DNA of 60,553 nt. Origin: Paenibacillus eucommiae. GTDB taxonomy: Bacteria; Bacillota; Bacilli; Paenibacillales; NBRC-103111. The notes beneath the pieces were generated by a model. The model was not told the origin of the DNA and ran no database searches. It saw only the letters and a list, made by a program, of their open reading frames with translations. Position numbers and translations under genes: made by a program. The stretch lies in the NCBI RefSeq assembly GCF_017874215.1, contig NZ_JAGGLB010000049.1, forward strand, positions 1 to 60,553, in the 5' to 3' direction. This document shows, piece by piece, positions 1-7,845 of the stretch (position 1 is the stretch's first letter; each line of letters opens with the position of its first letter).

Positions 1-80
1 GAACAAATCCGCTCGACTTGCATGTATTAGGCACGCCGCCAGCGTTCGTCCTGAGCCAGGATCAAACTCTCCAATAAAGT
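1..80 (-). rRNA. 16S rRNA, 5' end (partial)
   Basis: The minus strand reads the universal 16S 5' region: AGAGTTTGATCCTGGCTCAG, then the conserved GACGAACGCTGGCGGCGTGC and the stretch leading into helix 6. Only the first roughly 80 bases are present; the gene runs off the left edge. The exact mature 5' end is estimated from the TTTATTGGAGAGTTTG context. It is the first gene of an rRNA operon transcribed leftward from the promoter at about 313-342. Confidence 0.97.
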
Positions 81-252
81 TGCGCATGCTGCCGAGGCAA
101 CACACGACTTTTTATTCTCAAGCTTAATAGCTCAAAATTCGAAACTGACGAGATTTACATCTCATTTTAAAACTTATTGTGATCACTTGTGCGCTTCATT
201 TCCGTTAGGGATTTGAGGCCTCATCAGGCGATCTCTTCTTCACTCGTTGTTC

Positions 253-268
253 AGTTTTCAAAGAGCAA
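253..268 (-). promoter_or_regulatory. rrn leader boxA-type antitermination element
   Basis: On the minus strand the 16S leader contains TGCTCTTTGAAAACTGAA, close to the boxA sequence (TGCTCTTTAACA in E. coli, TTCTTTGAAAAC in bacilli) recognised by NusB/NusE. It lies between the promoter and the 16S gene, where antitermination elements of rRNA operons sit. The rest of the 81-312 leader has no gene and no 5S or tRNA sequence that I can see. Confidence 0.7.
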
Positions 269-312
269 TGTTTCATTTTCTTGCTTGAAGCCCGTTTAGA
301 GGCGACTTCTTT

Positions 313-342
313 AATATACCATACTGTCCTAGTTAATTGCAA
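313..342 (-). promoter_or_regulatory. rRNA operon promoter
   Basis: Minus-strand -35 TTGCAA (337-342) and -10 TATATT (313-318) are 18 bases apart. A run of A/T tracts directly upstream (343-376) looks like an UP element. It reads towards the 16S gene and its boxA. A second -35-like TTGACT lies at 444-449 and could belong to an upstream tandem promoter, but no good -10 follows it. The 343-511 stretch otherwise holds nothing recognisable. Confidence 0.75.
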
Positions 343-511
343 GCTTTTTTTTCAAAAACTTTTTTAATTCTTATTTGCTTCCAATAATCCGAGACACCTG
401 CAAAAAGCGGGCGAGATATAAAGTAACATATTTTCGCTAGAGAAGTCAAGCATCTCGGTTCATTTTTTACAAAGTTTTTTAAAACACTATATTTTACAAC
501 GTTTACTGACC

Positions 512-730
512 TTAATGTGATATTCGATTTCGGGCATATTTTGAAATTTCTTTAGGTGAAGCCAAGCGTGCATACATCCGAAATATCACTTTATATCTAG
601 ATTCGATAGCTAATTTGATTTCTTGGTCGATGCGTTTATCGCTTAAATCGAAAAGCATTTCGTCCAGTTCTTTGCGAAGCACGTAATCTAACTCCCTGCA
701 CTCTCGTTCATTAAACAAAAATCCAAGCAT
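512..730 (-). CDS. small conserved-looking hypothetical protein
   Basis: This encodes a 72-residue, highly charged protein (many Arg, Lys and Glu residues, one Cys at about residue 10) with no signal peptide or membrane segment. I do not recognise a family. Codon use looks ordinary for the window. An ATG at 730 follows a GAGAGGGG sequence about 13 bases upstream, a somewhat long spacing, so the start is uncertain. It lies about 100 bases downstream of the SpoIIM-family gene and in the same direction, just ahead of the rRNA promoter, so the two may be co-transcribed. It could be a small regulator or a non-functional ORF. Confidence 0.5.
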   Translation of the reverse strand: MLGFLFNERECRELDYVLRKELDEMLFDLSDKRIDQEIKLAIESRYKVIFRMYARLASPKEISKYARNRISH

Positions 731-838
731 GGATGCTTCAAAACCCCTCTCAACAATTCATAACATATCGCCGCCATCTTCCGCTTTAATGGTATGCTCA
801 AATTTTTCCATTTTTATTACATGAAAAACAATTAAATT

Positions 839-1450
839 TTATCCCCCGAGCAGCCAATAACTTATTGTGCTTTCAACAACAGCAGCCACCAATAACATAC
901 AAGCGATAAAAAGAATTAGGGGCCTGGTAAGCTTCAGAATTCGAATGAATTCGGCCCGTGCAGTGGTACCAACTTTTCGCACAATTAAATGGAGCAGCAT
1001 TTTTCCTACAAGTGATCCCAGTTTAATTCCATAGGCACAAGCAATCATTACAGCTGAAAGCTCAAAGATGCCATGAGGCAATATGCCTTTAAGAATCAGC
1101 ATAAATGTGGAACCCTCATTATTCAGTGAAAGCACATAGCCAAGAATCATGCCGTTGCTAACTAATAAAAACAAAGGAAGTATTCCAAAAAACAAGCCTA
1201 AAAAAATAAACATAATAGAGATTGAAAAATTGTTCGCAAAAATGATAATAAAAAGCCAGAGCTGAGGATTCTCTTTACTGTTAACAAAATCGCTGATCGG
1301 CTTCATCTTCTCTACGCCACCGCTTAAAAATGCTGAAAACTGCCCCGAGTCCTGCCATCCCAAAAAAATACCGGTCGCAAAAACAATAGCAACAGCAATA
1401 AAATAGTGCTTCATTTCACGGAAATGATTAAAAAGCAGTCTGAATTTCAT
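839..1450 (-). CDS. stage II sporulation protein M (SpoIIM/DUF95) family membrane protein
   Basis: This is a 203-residue integral membrane protein. Hydrophobic segments lie at roughly residues 15-32, 64-107 (probably two helices), 122-145 and 177-200. It has the PHGIFEL-type motif typical of the SpoIIM/DUF95 family. SpoIIM acts with SpoIID and SpoIIP in engulfment; many paralogues in the family have no known role, so the specific function is uncertain. The start chosen is the ATG at 1450, preceded by GGAGGA at good spacing; an in-frame ATG at 1498 has no ribosome-binding site. It is divergent from pdaB, in a neighbourhood rich in sporulation genes. Confidence 0.8.
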   Translation of the reverse strand: MKFRLLFNHFREMKHYFIAVAIVFATGIFLGWQDSGQFSAFLSGGVEKMKPISDFVNSKENPQLWLFIIIFANNFSISIMFIFLGLFFGILPLFLLVSNGMILGYVLSLNNEGSTFMLILKGILPHGIFELSAVMIACAYGIKLGSLVGKMLLHLIVRKVGTTARAEFIRILKLTRPLILFIACMLLVAAVVESTISYWLLGG

Positions 1451-1547
1451 CTCAAGTTCCTCCAAATTTACAAGCATAAGTGATGGGTGTACGAGCATAC
1501 ATTTGAATTAACCATTTGAATTTTATACTTCCCAATATTTTAAACAA

Positions 1548-1564
1548 GCCTTACTCAGTAAGGC
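1548..1564. repeat. perfect short palindrome upstream of pdaB
   Basis: GCCTTACT-C-AGTAAGGC is a perfect 8-bp inverted repeat around one central base. It ends a few bases before the pdaB Shine-Dalgarno sequence (GAGGAGG, about 1569-1575). It sits in the intergenic region between the divergent SpoIIM-family gene and pdaB. It could be an operator or an mRNA hairpin influencing pdaB; no function can be assigned from sequence. Confidence 0.6.
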
Positions 1565-1583
1565 AACGAGGAGGCTTTTCAGA

Positions 1584-2363
1584 ATGAATTATTTTGTCGT
1601 GTTGAATGGAAAAAAGCTGAAGCAAACCGTTTTCATTATTGCTGCCGTACTATTTGCAGCAGCTATCATCTACTCGGAGAGAGGCAATGTTTCCGTCTTT
1701 TCCAGCAATGAGCCCGCAGCGATATATAGTGTGAAGACAGAAAAGAAGGTGATCGCCCTTACATTCGATATTAGCTGGGGGGATAAACGGACAGAACCCA
1801 TCCTTAAAGTTCTGGAAGATAAAGGGGTAAAAAATGCAACCTTCTTTCTCTCATCCCCCTGGAGCAAAACTCATCCTGAAATCGTAGAACGTATCAAAAA
1901 AGATGGATTTGAAATAGGCAGCCACGGGCACAAGCATAGCAATTATAGCAGTCTAAGCGATGAGGAAATCCGCAAGCAGATCACTACAGCACATGGAATA
2001 CTCAGTGATATGATTGGCAAAGAACCTAATCTCATACGTATGCCTAATGGCGATTTTGACAAAAGAGTGCTTAACATCGCTAATGAACTCGGCTATTCAG
2101 TTATTCAATGGGATACCGATTCACTTGATTGGATGAATAAAGGGGTCGATAATATTATAGATCGTGTAGTCACCAAGGCTCATCCAGGTGATATAGTATT
2201 GCTACATGCAAGCGATTCCTGCAAACAGACTCATGAGGCACTGCCAGTTATTATTGATCAATTGAGGGCTAAAGGTTACGAATTCGTGACAGTTAGCGAG
2301 TTAATGAAGCAAACACAAGTGGAGCATAAAGAAATTCAAGATCAGTCTGTGCAAATAAACTGA
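1584..2363 (+). CDS. pdaB: PdaB-type polysaccharide deacetylase, sporulation
   Basis: This is a 259-residue protein with an N-terminal membrane anchor or signal (about residues 14-30) and a NodB-homology domain. Motifs seen are TFDISWG at 60-66 (the PdaB variant of TFDDG), SHGHKH at 113-118 with the metal-binding histidines, RMPNG at 152-156 and LLHAS at 206-210. In B. subtilis PdaB is needed for late spore stability and cortex maintenance; its catalytic activity is less clear. AGGAGG lies upstream of the ATG. It is convergent with kbaA, as in B. subtilis, and the two share a terminator. Confidence 0.93.
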   Translation: MNYFVVLNGKKLKQTVFIIAAVLFAAAIIYSERGNVSVFSSNEPAAIYSVKTEKKVIALTFDISWGDKRTEPILKVLEDKGVKNATFFLSSPWSKTHPEIVERIKKDGFEIGSHGHKHSNYSSLSDEEIRKQITTAHGILSDMIGKEPNLIRMPNGDFDKRVLNIANELGYSVIQWDTDSLDWMNKGVDNIIDRVVTKAHPGDIVLLHASDSCKQTHEALPVIIDQLRAKGYEFVTVSELMKQTQVEHKEIQDQSVQIN

Positions 2364-2369
2364 ATGACG

Positions 2370-2404
2370 AAAGGAGCTAAATGAAAAATTTAGCTCCTTT
2401 TTTT
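2370..2404. terminator. intrinsic terminator between pdaB and kbaA
   Basis: AAAGGAGCTAAAT and its complement form a 13-bp perfect stem around a 5-base loop, followed by a T run on the plus strand and an A-rich 5' flank that serves the minus strand less well. It starts seven bases after the pdaB stop. The distal arm contains the last codons and the stop of kbaA (2390-2392), so the kbaA coding region itself forms half of the hairpin. Confidence 0.88.
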
Positions 2405-2980
2405 GTCTGACATTTTGTGCAGATTAAGAATTTGATAAGCATTGCAGATCATTAAAGGAACAAGCATAAAAACTGTCGATGCAGCACTGTCTTGTTTAAA
2501 AGCTGGAACGGCTTCGAGGATCGTAACCACAACCATAAAAAATAACGCAGGAATAAATGCGGTTGGGTTCGTTAATTTCACTTTCCAGTAAGAAACAGCT
2601 ACTGAGGCAAGTAAAATCAGAATTGGTGTAATGCTGTAAGCCCATAAGGAACCTTCAAAATTACTAAATCTGAGATACACCAAATCAACAAGAGCAACAA
2701 TAACCAGTGCTAGCTGAATAATATCCCATATAAATTTCTTACGTATAATTCCAATAGCAATAAATCTCACAATCAGGAATGAAAAAAAGCCCATTTGACT
2801 CAATACACTTATGGTTGCTCCCCCAAGTATCATATTGATCACATTAAAACCAACACCGGAAATACCTGGAACCGGAAATTCACTATCGGAAAATTGCAGG
2901 ATAAGTCCAGTTATTGTGGATGCAATAATTCCAATCAGCAGAGTAGACCAAAACAAATGAAACCATTTACGTAATGTCAA
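2390..2980 (-). CDS. kbaA: KinB-signalling pathway activator KbaA
   Basis: This is a 196-residue polytopic membrane protein with about six hydrophobic segments and few charged residues except in short loops. It matches the KbaA family, which in B. subtilis is needed for sensor kinase KinB to feed the sporulation phosphorelay. The likely start is a TTG at 2980 preceded by GGAGG at 8 bases; an upstream in-frame ATG at 2995 overlaps that ribosome-binding site and is less likely. Position between pdaB and gerD, in opposite orientation to both, matches B. subtilis. Confidence 0.9.
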   Translation of the reverse strand: MTLRKWFHLFWSTLLIGIIASTITGLILQFSDSEFPVPGISGVGFNVINMILGGATISVLSQMGFFSFLIVRFIAIGIIRKKFIWDIIQLALVIVALVDLVYLRFSNFEGSLWAYSITPILILLASVAVSYWKVKLTNPTAFIPALFFMVVVTILEAVPAFKQDSAASTVFMLVPLMICNAYQILNLHKMSDKKRS

Positions 2981-3055
2981 GCTGCATACCTCCATGATTC
3001 TGCTTTCTATTAGTTAATTGTACCAACCTTCTCATTAAAAAGCCAATTGTCAATG

Positions 3056-3085
3056 TTCATAAACACTCCCTTATTACGCATACTA
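3056..3085 (+). promoter_or_regulatory. sigma-G-type promoter of gerD
   Basis: TTCATA (3056-3061) is followed after 17 bases by CATACTA (3079-3085). These fit the forespore sigma-G consensus (TGHATR, N17-18, CATWHTA) at all but one position. It reads towards gerD, whose B. subtilis counterpart is a sigma-G-dependent forespore gene. This is inferred from sequence only. Confidence 0.75.
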
Positions 3086-3120
3086 GACGAACAAAGTAAA
3101 GAAGGGAGCGTAAAACAAAA

Positions 3121-3786
3121 ATGATAAGAAAATGGCACAGCCTTATTCCTCTCGTACTCATGACCTTGCTTGTTACTTCATGCGGATCGGGCTCCTCCTC
3201 TGGATCTCAAGGCCCCGGATATAAAGAAACGAAAACGATGGTTATGGATATCCTGAAATCTGAGGATGGCAAAAAAGCTATTAAAACAGCCCAGGAAAGT
3301 GGAGGAGGTTCAGGAGCAGGCGGCAGCTCACAAATCAAGCTCTTGTCTGCAGAAGACTCCTCCCATCTTCAAATGGCGGTAAAGGATGTACTCGTTGCTC
3401 AAGAAAATAATAAATTTTTACAGGATTTAATGAAAGATCCTAAATTTGCAGGAGATTTTGCTAAAGCTATCCAAAAAGAAACAAAGCAGATGCAAAAAGA
3501 TTTGCTCAAAGACCCTGAATATCAGAAACAGCTCCTAGATACGATGAAAAATCCGGAATATGAAAAACTGCTTATGGACACGATGAAGCAAGCTCAATAC
3601 CGCCAGCAAATGATGACGGTTATCCAAGAATCCATGCAAAGCCCATTATTTCGCGCAGATCTTGTAGAACTGCTTAAAACAGCACTCAAGCAGCAAACAG
3701 AATCAGGCGGCAAAAGTGGCGGCAGTGGACAAGGCTCTGGCAGTGGTCAGGAGAAATCAAGTAACTCGGAAGGACAGAACATGTAA
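3121..3786 (+). CDS. gerD: spore germination lipoprotein GerD
   Basis: This is a 221-residue lipoprotein. It has a signal peptide with lipobox ending LVTSC (lipidated Cys21), a Gly/Ser-rich linker, a long helical middle with repeated D-x-EYQKQLL and NPEYEKLL-like units, and a Gly/Ser-rich tail from about residue 196. GerD sits on the outer face of the inner spore membrane and clusters nutrient germinant receptors. GAAGGGAG lies upstream of the ATG. It is convergent with salA and divergent from kbaA, the arrangement known from B. subtilis. Confidence 0.92.
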   Translation: MIRKWHSLIPLVLMTLLVTSCGSGSSSGSQGPGYKETKTMVMDILKSEDGKKAIKTAQESGGGSGAGGSSQIKLLSAEDSSHLQMAVKDVLVAQENNKFLQDLMKDPKFAGDFAKAIQKETKQMQKDLLKDPEYQKQLLDTMKNPEYEKLLMDTMKQAQYRQQMMTVIQESMQSPLFRADLVELLKTALKQQTESGGKSGGSGQGSGSGQEKSSNSEGQNM

Positions 3787-3823
3787 TAAAAGGCCTGCGC
3801 TAATTATCGCAAGACCTCTTTTA
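3787..3823. terminator. probable bidirectional terminator between gerD and salA
   Basis: AAAAGGCCTGCG and CGCAAGACCTCTTTT form an imperfect stem around an 8-base A/T loop, with A and T tails on either side. It is placed between two convergent genes, right after the gerD stop. The stem has mismatches, so strength is uncertain. Confidence 0.6.
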
Positions 3824-3840
3824 TATAAATATTGATCGGT

Positions 3841-4962
3841 TTACAGCTTCTCAAGCTTACTAATAACCTTATCAGCCATTTCCATGTATAGTTGGCCAGT
3901 GGCTGATTGTTCTTTATAGACCGAAGGAGAGTAATCCGCCTCTGATACATGGTTATCCGGGGCGCCTAACGGAATTTGTGCCAGCAGCTCACTATTTAAC
4001 TCATCAGCAAGCTTGGCTCCGCCACCTTTTCCGAAAACATATTCTTTTTCCCCGCATGATTTGCATTCGAAATATGACATATTTTCCACAACACCCAAAA
4101 TTTCATGCTCCGTATGAACGGCCATAGCGCCCGCCCTTGCTGCCACAAATGCAGCTGTAGCGTGAGGCGTAGTCACGATAATCTCTTTACTATGCGGGAG
4201 CATTTGATGAACGTCAAGAGCAATATCCCCTGTTCCTGGTGGCAGATCAAGAAGCATATAATCCAGCTCGCCCCACTCCACTTCATTGAAAAAATTACGA
4301 AGCATTTTGCCCAGCATAGGTCCCCGCCAAATAACAGGAGCATTATCCTGAACAAAGAAGCCCATAGAAATTACCTTCACTCCAAATTTCTCGATGGGGA
4401 TGATTCTATTGTCTATAAGCTGGGGCATTTCTTCGATACCCATCATATCAGGGACACTAAAGCCATAAATATCGGCATCAACAATACCTACCTTTTTACC
4501 GCTTCGGGCTAAGGCAACGGCCAGATTAACGGTTACTGTTGATTTGCCGACTCCACCTTTTCCACTTGCAACTGCTATGAAATTTACATTCTCTGTCTCA
4601 AGTAGAGGCTCCCTTAAAGACGAAGGCTGCGAAGGCGCGGATGGCTGTGATGGTTGAGCCGGAGCTTCCTGCTGGCCATCCCCTTCTTGCATAGTCTGCT
4701 GAATTTGGTTACGTTCATGATCAGTGATCATCCGGAAACGAATATGTACCTGCTTCACGTCTTGACCTTGCAGTATTTCCAACACCGCTTGGCGCATTTC
4801 TTCTTTGTAGCTGTCACCTTCTTCTGTTGTTACAAATGTTAAAGAAACACTATCTTCTTTAATCATAATATCTCTTATCAAATTAAGCTTGGTTACGCTT
4901 TGTTTGAAATGTGGATCTTTCAGCTGTTGTACGAATGTCAGTATTTGTTCTTTGGTTATCAT
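3841..4962 (-). CDS. salA: Mrp/NBP35-family P-loop ATPase (SalA/ApbC type)
   Basis: This 373-residue protein has an N-terminal MIP18/DUF59-like domain (about 1-80), a Pro/Gln-rich linker (about 92-116) and a Mrp ATPase domain with deviant Walker A SGKGGVGKS at 133-141. The family's CxxC is at C300/C303. Members bind and transfer Fe-S clusters; in B. subtilis SalA also represses scoC and thereby affects exoprotease production. It lies directly downstream of cwlD in the same direction, with about 50 bases between, so the two are probably co-transcribed. Confidence 0.93.
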   Translation of the reverse strand: MITKEQILTFVQQLKDPHFKQSVTKLNLIRDIMIKEDSVSLTFVTTEEGDSYKEEMRQAVLEILQGQDVKQVHIRFRMITDHERNQIQQTMQEGDGQQEAPAQPSQPSAPSQPSSLREPLLETENVNFIAVASGKGGVGKSTVTVNLAVALARSGKKVGIVDADIYGFSVPDMMGIEEMPQLIDNRIIPIEKFGVKVISMGFFVQDNAPVIWRGPMLGKMLRNFFNEVEWGELDYMLLDLPPGTGDIALDVHQMLPHSKEIIVTTPHATAAFVAARAGAMAVHTEHEILGVVENMSYFECKSCGEKEYVFGKGGGAKLADELNSELLAQIPLGAPDNHVSEADYSPSVYKEQSATGQLYMEMADKVISKLEKL

Positions 4963-5015
4963 TACCGCACCTCAGTCATCAACATATTTACATGCGGTTA
5001 TATTATATCACAAAT

Positions 5016-5774
5016 TCAGTTTGTGCCTAATTTTTCTCCTGCGTAATAACGAAGTATTCCTTGATATATGGAAGCAGCGACTTTTTTCTGATAAGCTTCG
5101 CTTGTCAGCAAACGCCCCTCGTCTGGATTAGAGAGAAATCCTACTTCTACTAAGGCGCTCGGCATTTTCAACACCTTAAGCAAATAGATGGGCCTATCAG
5201 CTGGTTTTGCTATACGATCCGTATTTTCTAAATTTCTTACAAGCTCACTTTGTATTAAACCGGCAAGGTTAGCATTGTCCATATGATTGCTGGAATAAAA
5301 CGTTTGTGCCCCTCTCCATCGGTTCGAAGGGATACTATTCAAATGAACACTGATAAACAAATTAGATTTCATTGCCGATACAAAGTCTGCACGCTTCATA
5401 AGATCCTCTGTTTTTCTCCGGCTGTAGCCTTTAGTGTCTTTGCTTGCGAGATCCTTGTCCTCTTCCCTAGTCATTATGACAATAGCTCCAGATTGTTGAA
5501 GGTAATCGCGCAAATGAAGAGTAATGGCCAAATTAATATCCTTTTCAATAACACCCTCACTATTTTTGGCTCCCCCATCAGGACCTCCATGGCCGGCATC
5601 AAGCGCTATCGTCTTTCCAGACAAGGGCAGAGTCCATTCAGACCAGGTCCTCGTCGCTGGCAGCTCATAAGTATATATAAAGACCAACAAAGCCATCAGC
5701 AAGACTGACAAGGCCAGCTTAAGCCCGCTGTTCGGGGTCAGCCAAACAACAAAACGTTTTCTTCTTTTCCACAT
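5016..5774 (-). CDS. cwlD: N-acetylmuramoyl-L-alanine amidase CwlD
   Basis: This 252-residue protein has an N-terminal signal-anchor (about residues 18-36) and an Amidase_3 domain from about 53. Zinc and catalytic residues are visible as H62 (DAGHGG), E77, H144 (SVHLNS) and E210 (VEVGF). CwlD cleaves the peptide from N-acetylmuramic acid, the first step of making muramic-delta-lactam in spore cortex, with PdaA. The ATG follows AGAGGTGG. It precedes salA as in B. subtilis. Confidence 0.94.
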   Translation of the reverse strand: MWKRRKRFVVWLTPNSGLKLALSVLLMALLVFIYTYELPATRTWSEWTLPLSGKTIALDAGHGGPDGGAKNSEGVIEKDINLAITLHLRDYLQQSGAIVIMTREEDKDLASKDTKGYSRRKTEDLMKRADFVSAMKSNLFISVHLNSIPSNRWRGAQTFYSSNHMDNANLAGLIQSELVRNLENTDRIAKPADRPIYLLKVLKMPSALVEVGFLSNPDEGRLLTSEAYQKKVAASIYQGILRYYAGEKLGTN

Positions 5775-5833
5775 AAAAAATCCACCTCTGCTCCTTATAG
5801 ACTCTGTATCATCTATATGGGACAGGGTGGACG

Positions 5834-5842
5834 ATTATACCA
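5834..5842 (-). promoter_or_regulatory. possible extended -10 promoter of cwlD-salA
   Basis: The minus strand reads TGGTATAAT, a perfect extended -10, about 60 bases before cwlD, with only a weak -35 (TCTGTC). About 14 bases further downstream is CATATAGAT, which with GTATAAT as a -35 would resemble a sigma-E promoter. Either or both could be used; cwlD is a sporulation gene in B. subtilis. Confidence 0.45.
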
Positions 5843-5881
5843 TGAACCTGTCCTTAGACAGATTCTCTTGCATGTAATTTG

Positions 5882-7057
5882 TTAAACCTGATACTCAGGC
5901 TCTTTCATACCTTCAATAAGCACCTCAGCCACTTCAGGACGTGTAAACTGCGGAGGCGGACATTCACCGTTTCTCAACAGCTGACGAACCTTGGTGCCTG
6001 ACAAATGAAGATGAACTGATTTATCATGCGGACAAGTTTTACTTGATGCCATATTTCCACATTTCGTACAGAAAAAGCTGTGCTCAAAAAACAGTGGAGT
6101 AATTCCAATTTCCTCAGCAGTAAAATTACTGAAAATCTCTTGCGCCTCGTAAGTGCCATAATAGTCCCCTACGCCCGCGTGATCGCGTCCAACGATAAAA
6201 TGGGTGCAACCATAGTTTTTACGAACTGTAGCGTGGAATATGGCCTCTCTGGGGCCTGCGTAACGCATAGCAGCCGGGAATACGCCTAAAAACACACGAT
6301 CCTTAGGATAGTAGTTTTCCAAAAGCACTAAATAGCTCTTCATACGCACATCAGCAGAAATATCATCAGACTTGGTCTCCCCAACAAGCGGGTTCAGAAA
6401 TAGTGCATCCACAATCTCAAGTGCTGACTTTTGAATATATTCATGTGCACGATGAACAGGATTACGTGTTTGAAAACCAACAACAGATTTCCATCCGTTC
6501 TCAACGAATAGGCGCCGCGTATCCGCTGGATCGAAATAAAATTCTTCAAACTTCTTCGGTTTAGGACGATTAATAAGCTCAATAGGGCCGCCCAAATAAG
6601 TCGAGGAACGGGATAAAAGCTTCTGCACACCAGGATGCTCCGAATCATCGGTTTTGAACACTTTTACCGCTTCATTCTGTAGATCTACCGTGAAGATGCT
6701 GGTGACATCCATGATCGCATAAGTAATACCATCTTCTTCACCGGTAAGTGCAATCTGTTCCCCTTCCTTAATCGTTGCCGCCAGGGCGGGCTCAATAGCC
6801 AATGTGACGGGAATGCTCCATACAGTACCATCAGACAGCCTCATTGTATCCACAACGGAATGGTAATCCTGTTCAATCATAAATCCAGTTAGCGGAGAAA
6901 ATGCCCCCACAGCAATTAAATCGAGATCAGATATTGTCCAAGCGCTTACTGGGATTTGTTTTAAACCAGCCGCTTTCTGCTCTGCAGCAGCCTTATCAGC
7001 TTCGGGTACTAATCTGTTGATTAAAGTTCCTCCATGAGGACGAATTGTTTCTTTCAC
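5882..7057 (-). CDS. sat: sulfate adenylyltransferase (ATP sulfurylase)
   Basis: This 391-residue homo-oligomeric-type ATP sulfurylase makes adenylyl sulfate from ATP and sulfate, the first step of assimilatory sulfate reduction. Visible motifs are QTRNPVHRAH at 196-205 and GRDHAG at 290-295 of the active site, and a Cys cluster at C330/C333/C342 with H344 that may bind zinc. The start is a GTG at 7057 with AGGAGG 8 bases upstream. It follows cysH by 36 bases in the same direction and shares its promoter. Confidence 0.95.
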   Translation of the reverse strand: MKETIRPHGGTLINRLVPEADKAAAEQKAAGLKQIPVSAWTISDLDLIAVGAFSPLTGFMIEQDYHSVVDTMRLSDGTVWSIPVTLAIEPALAATIKEGEQIALTGEEDGITYAIMDVTSIFTVDLQNEAVKVFKTDDSEHPGVQKLLSRSSTYLGGPIELINRPKPKKFEEFYFDPADTRRLFVENGWKSVVGFQTRNPVHRAHEYIQKSALEIVDALFLNPLVGETKSDDISADVRMKSYLVLLENYYPKDRVFLGVFPAAMRYAGPREAIFHATVRKNYGCTHFIVGRDHAGVGDYYGTYEAQEIFSNFTAEEIGITPLFFEHSFFCTKCGNMASSKTCPHDKSVHLHLSGTKVRQLLRNGECPPPQFTRPEVAEVLIEGMKEPEYQV

Positions 7058-7093
7058 TTTTTTAACCCTCCTACTTCCATTAGCCAGCTTATA

Positions 7094-7786
7094 TTATTTA
7101 TGAAGTCCGCATTCTGTTTTATCTGAATTTGCCCATCTTCCCGCCCGAGGATCTTCTCCATCAGCAACTTGGCGCGTACAATGTGTGCAGCCTATGCTTG
7201 GGTAATTACGGTCATGCAGAGGGTTGTAAATGACATCATTCTCACGAATGTAATTCCATACGTCCTCTGAGGTCCAGCTTGCCAAAGGATTAAACTTAAT
7301 CAGACCAAACTTAGCATCATATTCAACCTTCTTAGAATTGGCTCTGGTCGGAGCTTGATCGCGGCGAATTCCTGTTATCCAAGCATCGTAGTTTTTAAGT
7401 ATATCTGTAAGTGGATCCACTTTGCGAATATTGCAGCATTGGTTCGCATTGCTTTTCCATAATTCATCTCCAAACTGCTCAGCTTGCTCATCAAGAGTTA
7501 GCTTTGGAAGCACTCTTACAAACTTCTTTCCATAATGCTGCTCTAGACGATCTCTGGTTTCATAAGTTTCATCAAAATGAACATTTGTGTCCAGATAAAA
7601 AATATCCACATTGGAATCAATTTTTTGCAGCATATCCACAAGCACAACATCCTCAGCACCAAAACTGCAAGCTAACGTAAGGCTAGAGAACTTCTCCACA
7701 GCCAAACGGATCACAGCTTCTGCTGATTGATGCTCATATTCCTCACTGCTCTTTGTAACGAATGCTTCTTTCTCAAACAAATTCAT
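7094..7786 (-). CDS. cysH: adenylyl-sulfate/phosphoadenylyl-sulfate reductase CysH
   Basis: This 230-residue PAPS-reductase-family enzyme reduces activated sulfate to sulfite with thioredoxin. The paired cysteines C117-C118 and the C200xxC203 motif indicate a 4Fe-4S cluster, the mark of forms that can use APS directly. The catalytic C226 is in the ECGLHK tail. With no adenylylsulfate kinase gene beside it, direct APS use is a reasonable inference. It is the first gene of a cysH-sat unit with its own promoter. Confidence 0.94.
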   Translation of the reverse strand: MNLFEKEAFVTKSSEEYEHQSAEAVIRLAVEKFSSLTLACSFGAEDVVLVDMLQKIDSNVDIFYLDTNVHFDETYETRDRLEQHYGKKFVRVLPKLTLDEQAEQFGDELWKSNANQCCNIRKVDPLTDILKNYDAWITGIRRDQAPTRANSKKVEYDAKFGLIKFNPLASWTSEDVWNYIRENDVIYNPLHDRNYPSIGCTHCTRQVADGEDPRAGRWANSDKTECGLHK

Positions 7787-7845
7787 CTGTATATGCCTCC
7801 CTCTTATAATTCCGACTAAACTTATGCGAATTTACTTTTAATCTA

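Noticed and set aside
343..511. A second, upstream rRNA promoter
   Set aside because: A TTGACT is present at 444-449 on the minus strand, but the best -10 candidates match poorly or have a 19-21-base spacing.
1501..1522. Direct repeat ATTTGAATT upstream of pdaB
   Set aside because: Nine A/T-rich bases repeated twice in an A/T-rich intergenic region is likely to occur by chance.
4105..5708. Plus-strand reading frames opposite salA and cwlD
   Set aside because: These are antisense shadows of clearly identified genes, without ribosome-binding sites or family resemblance.
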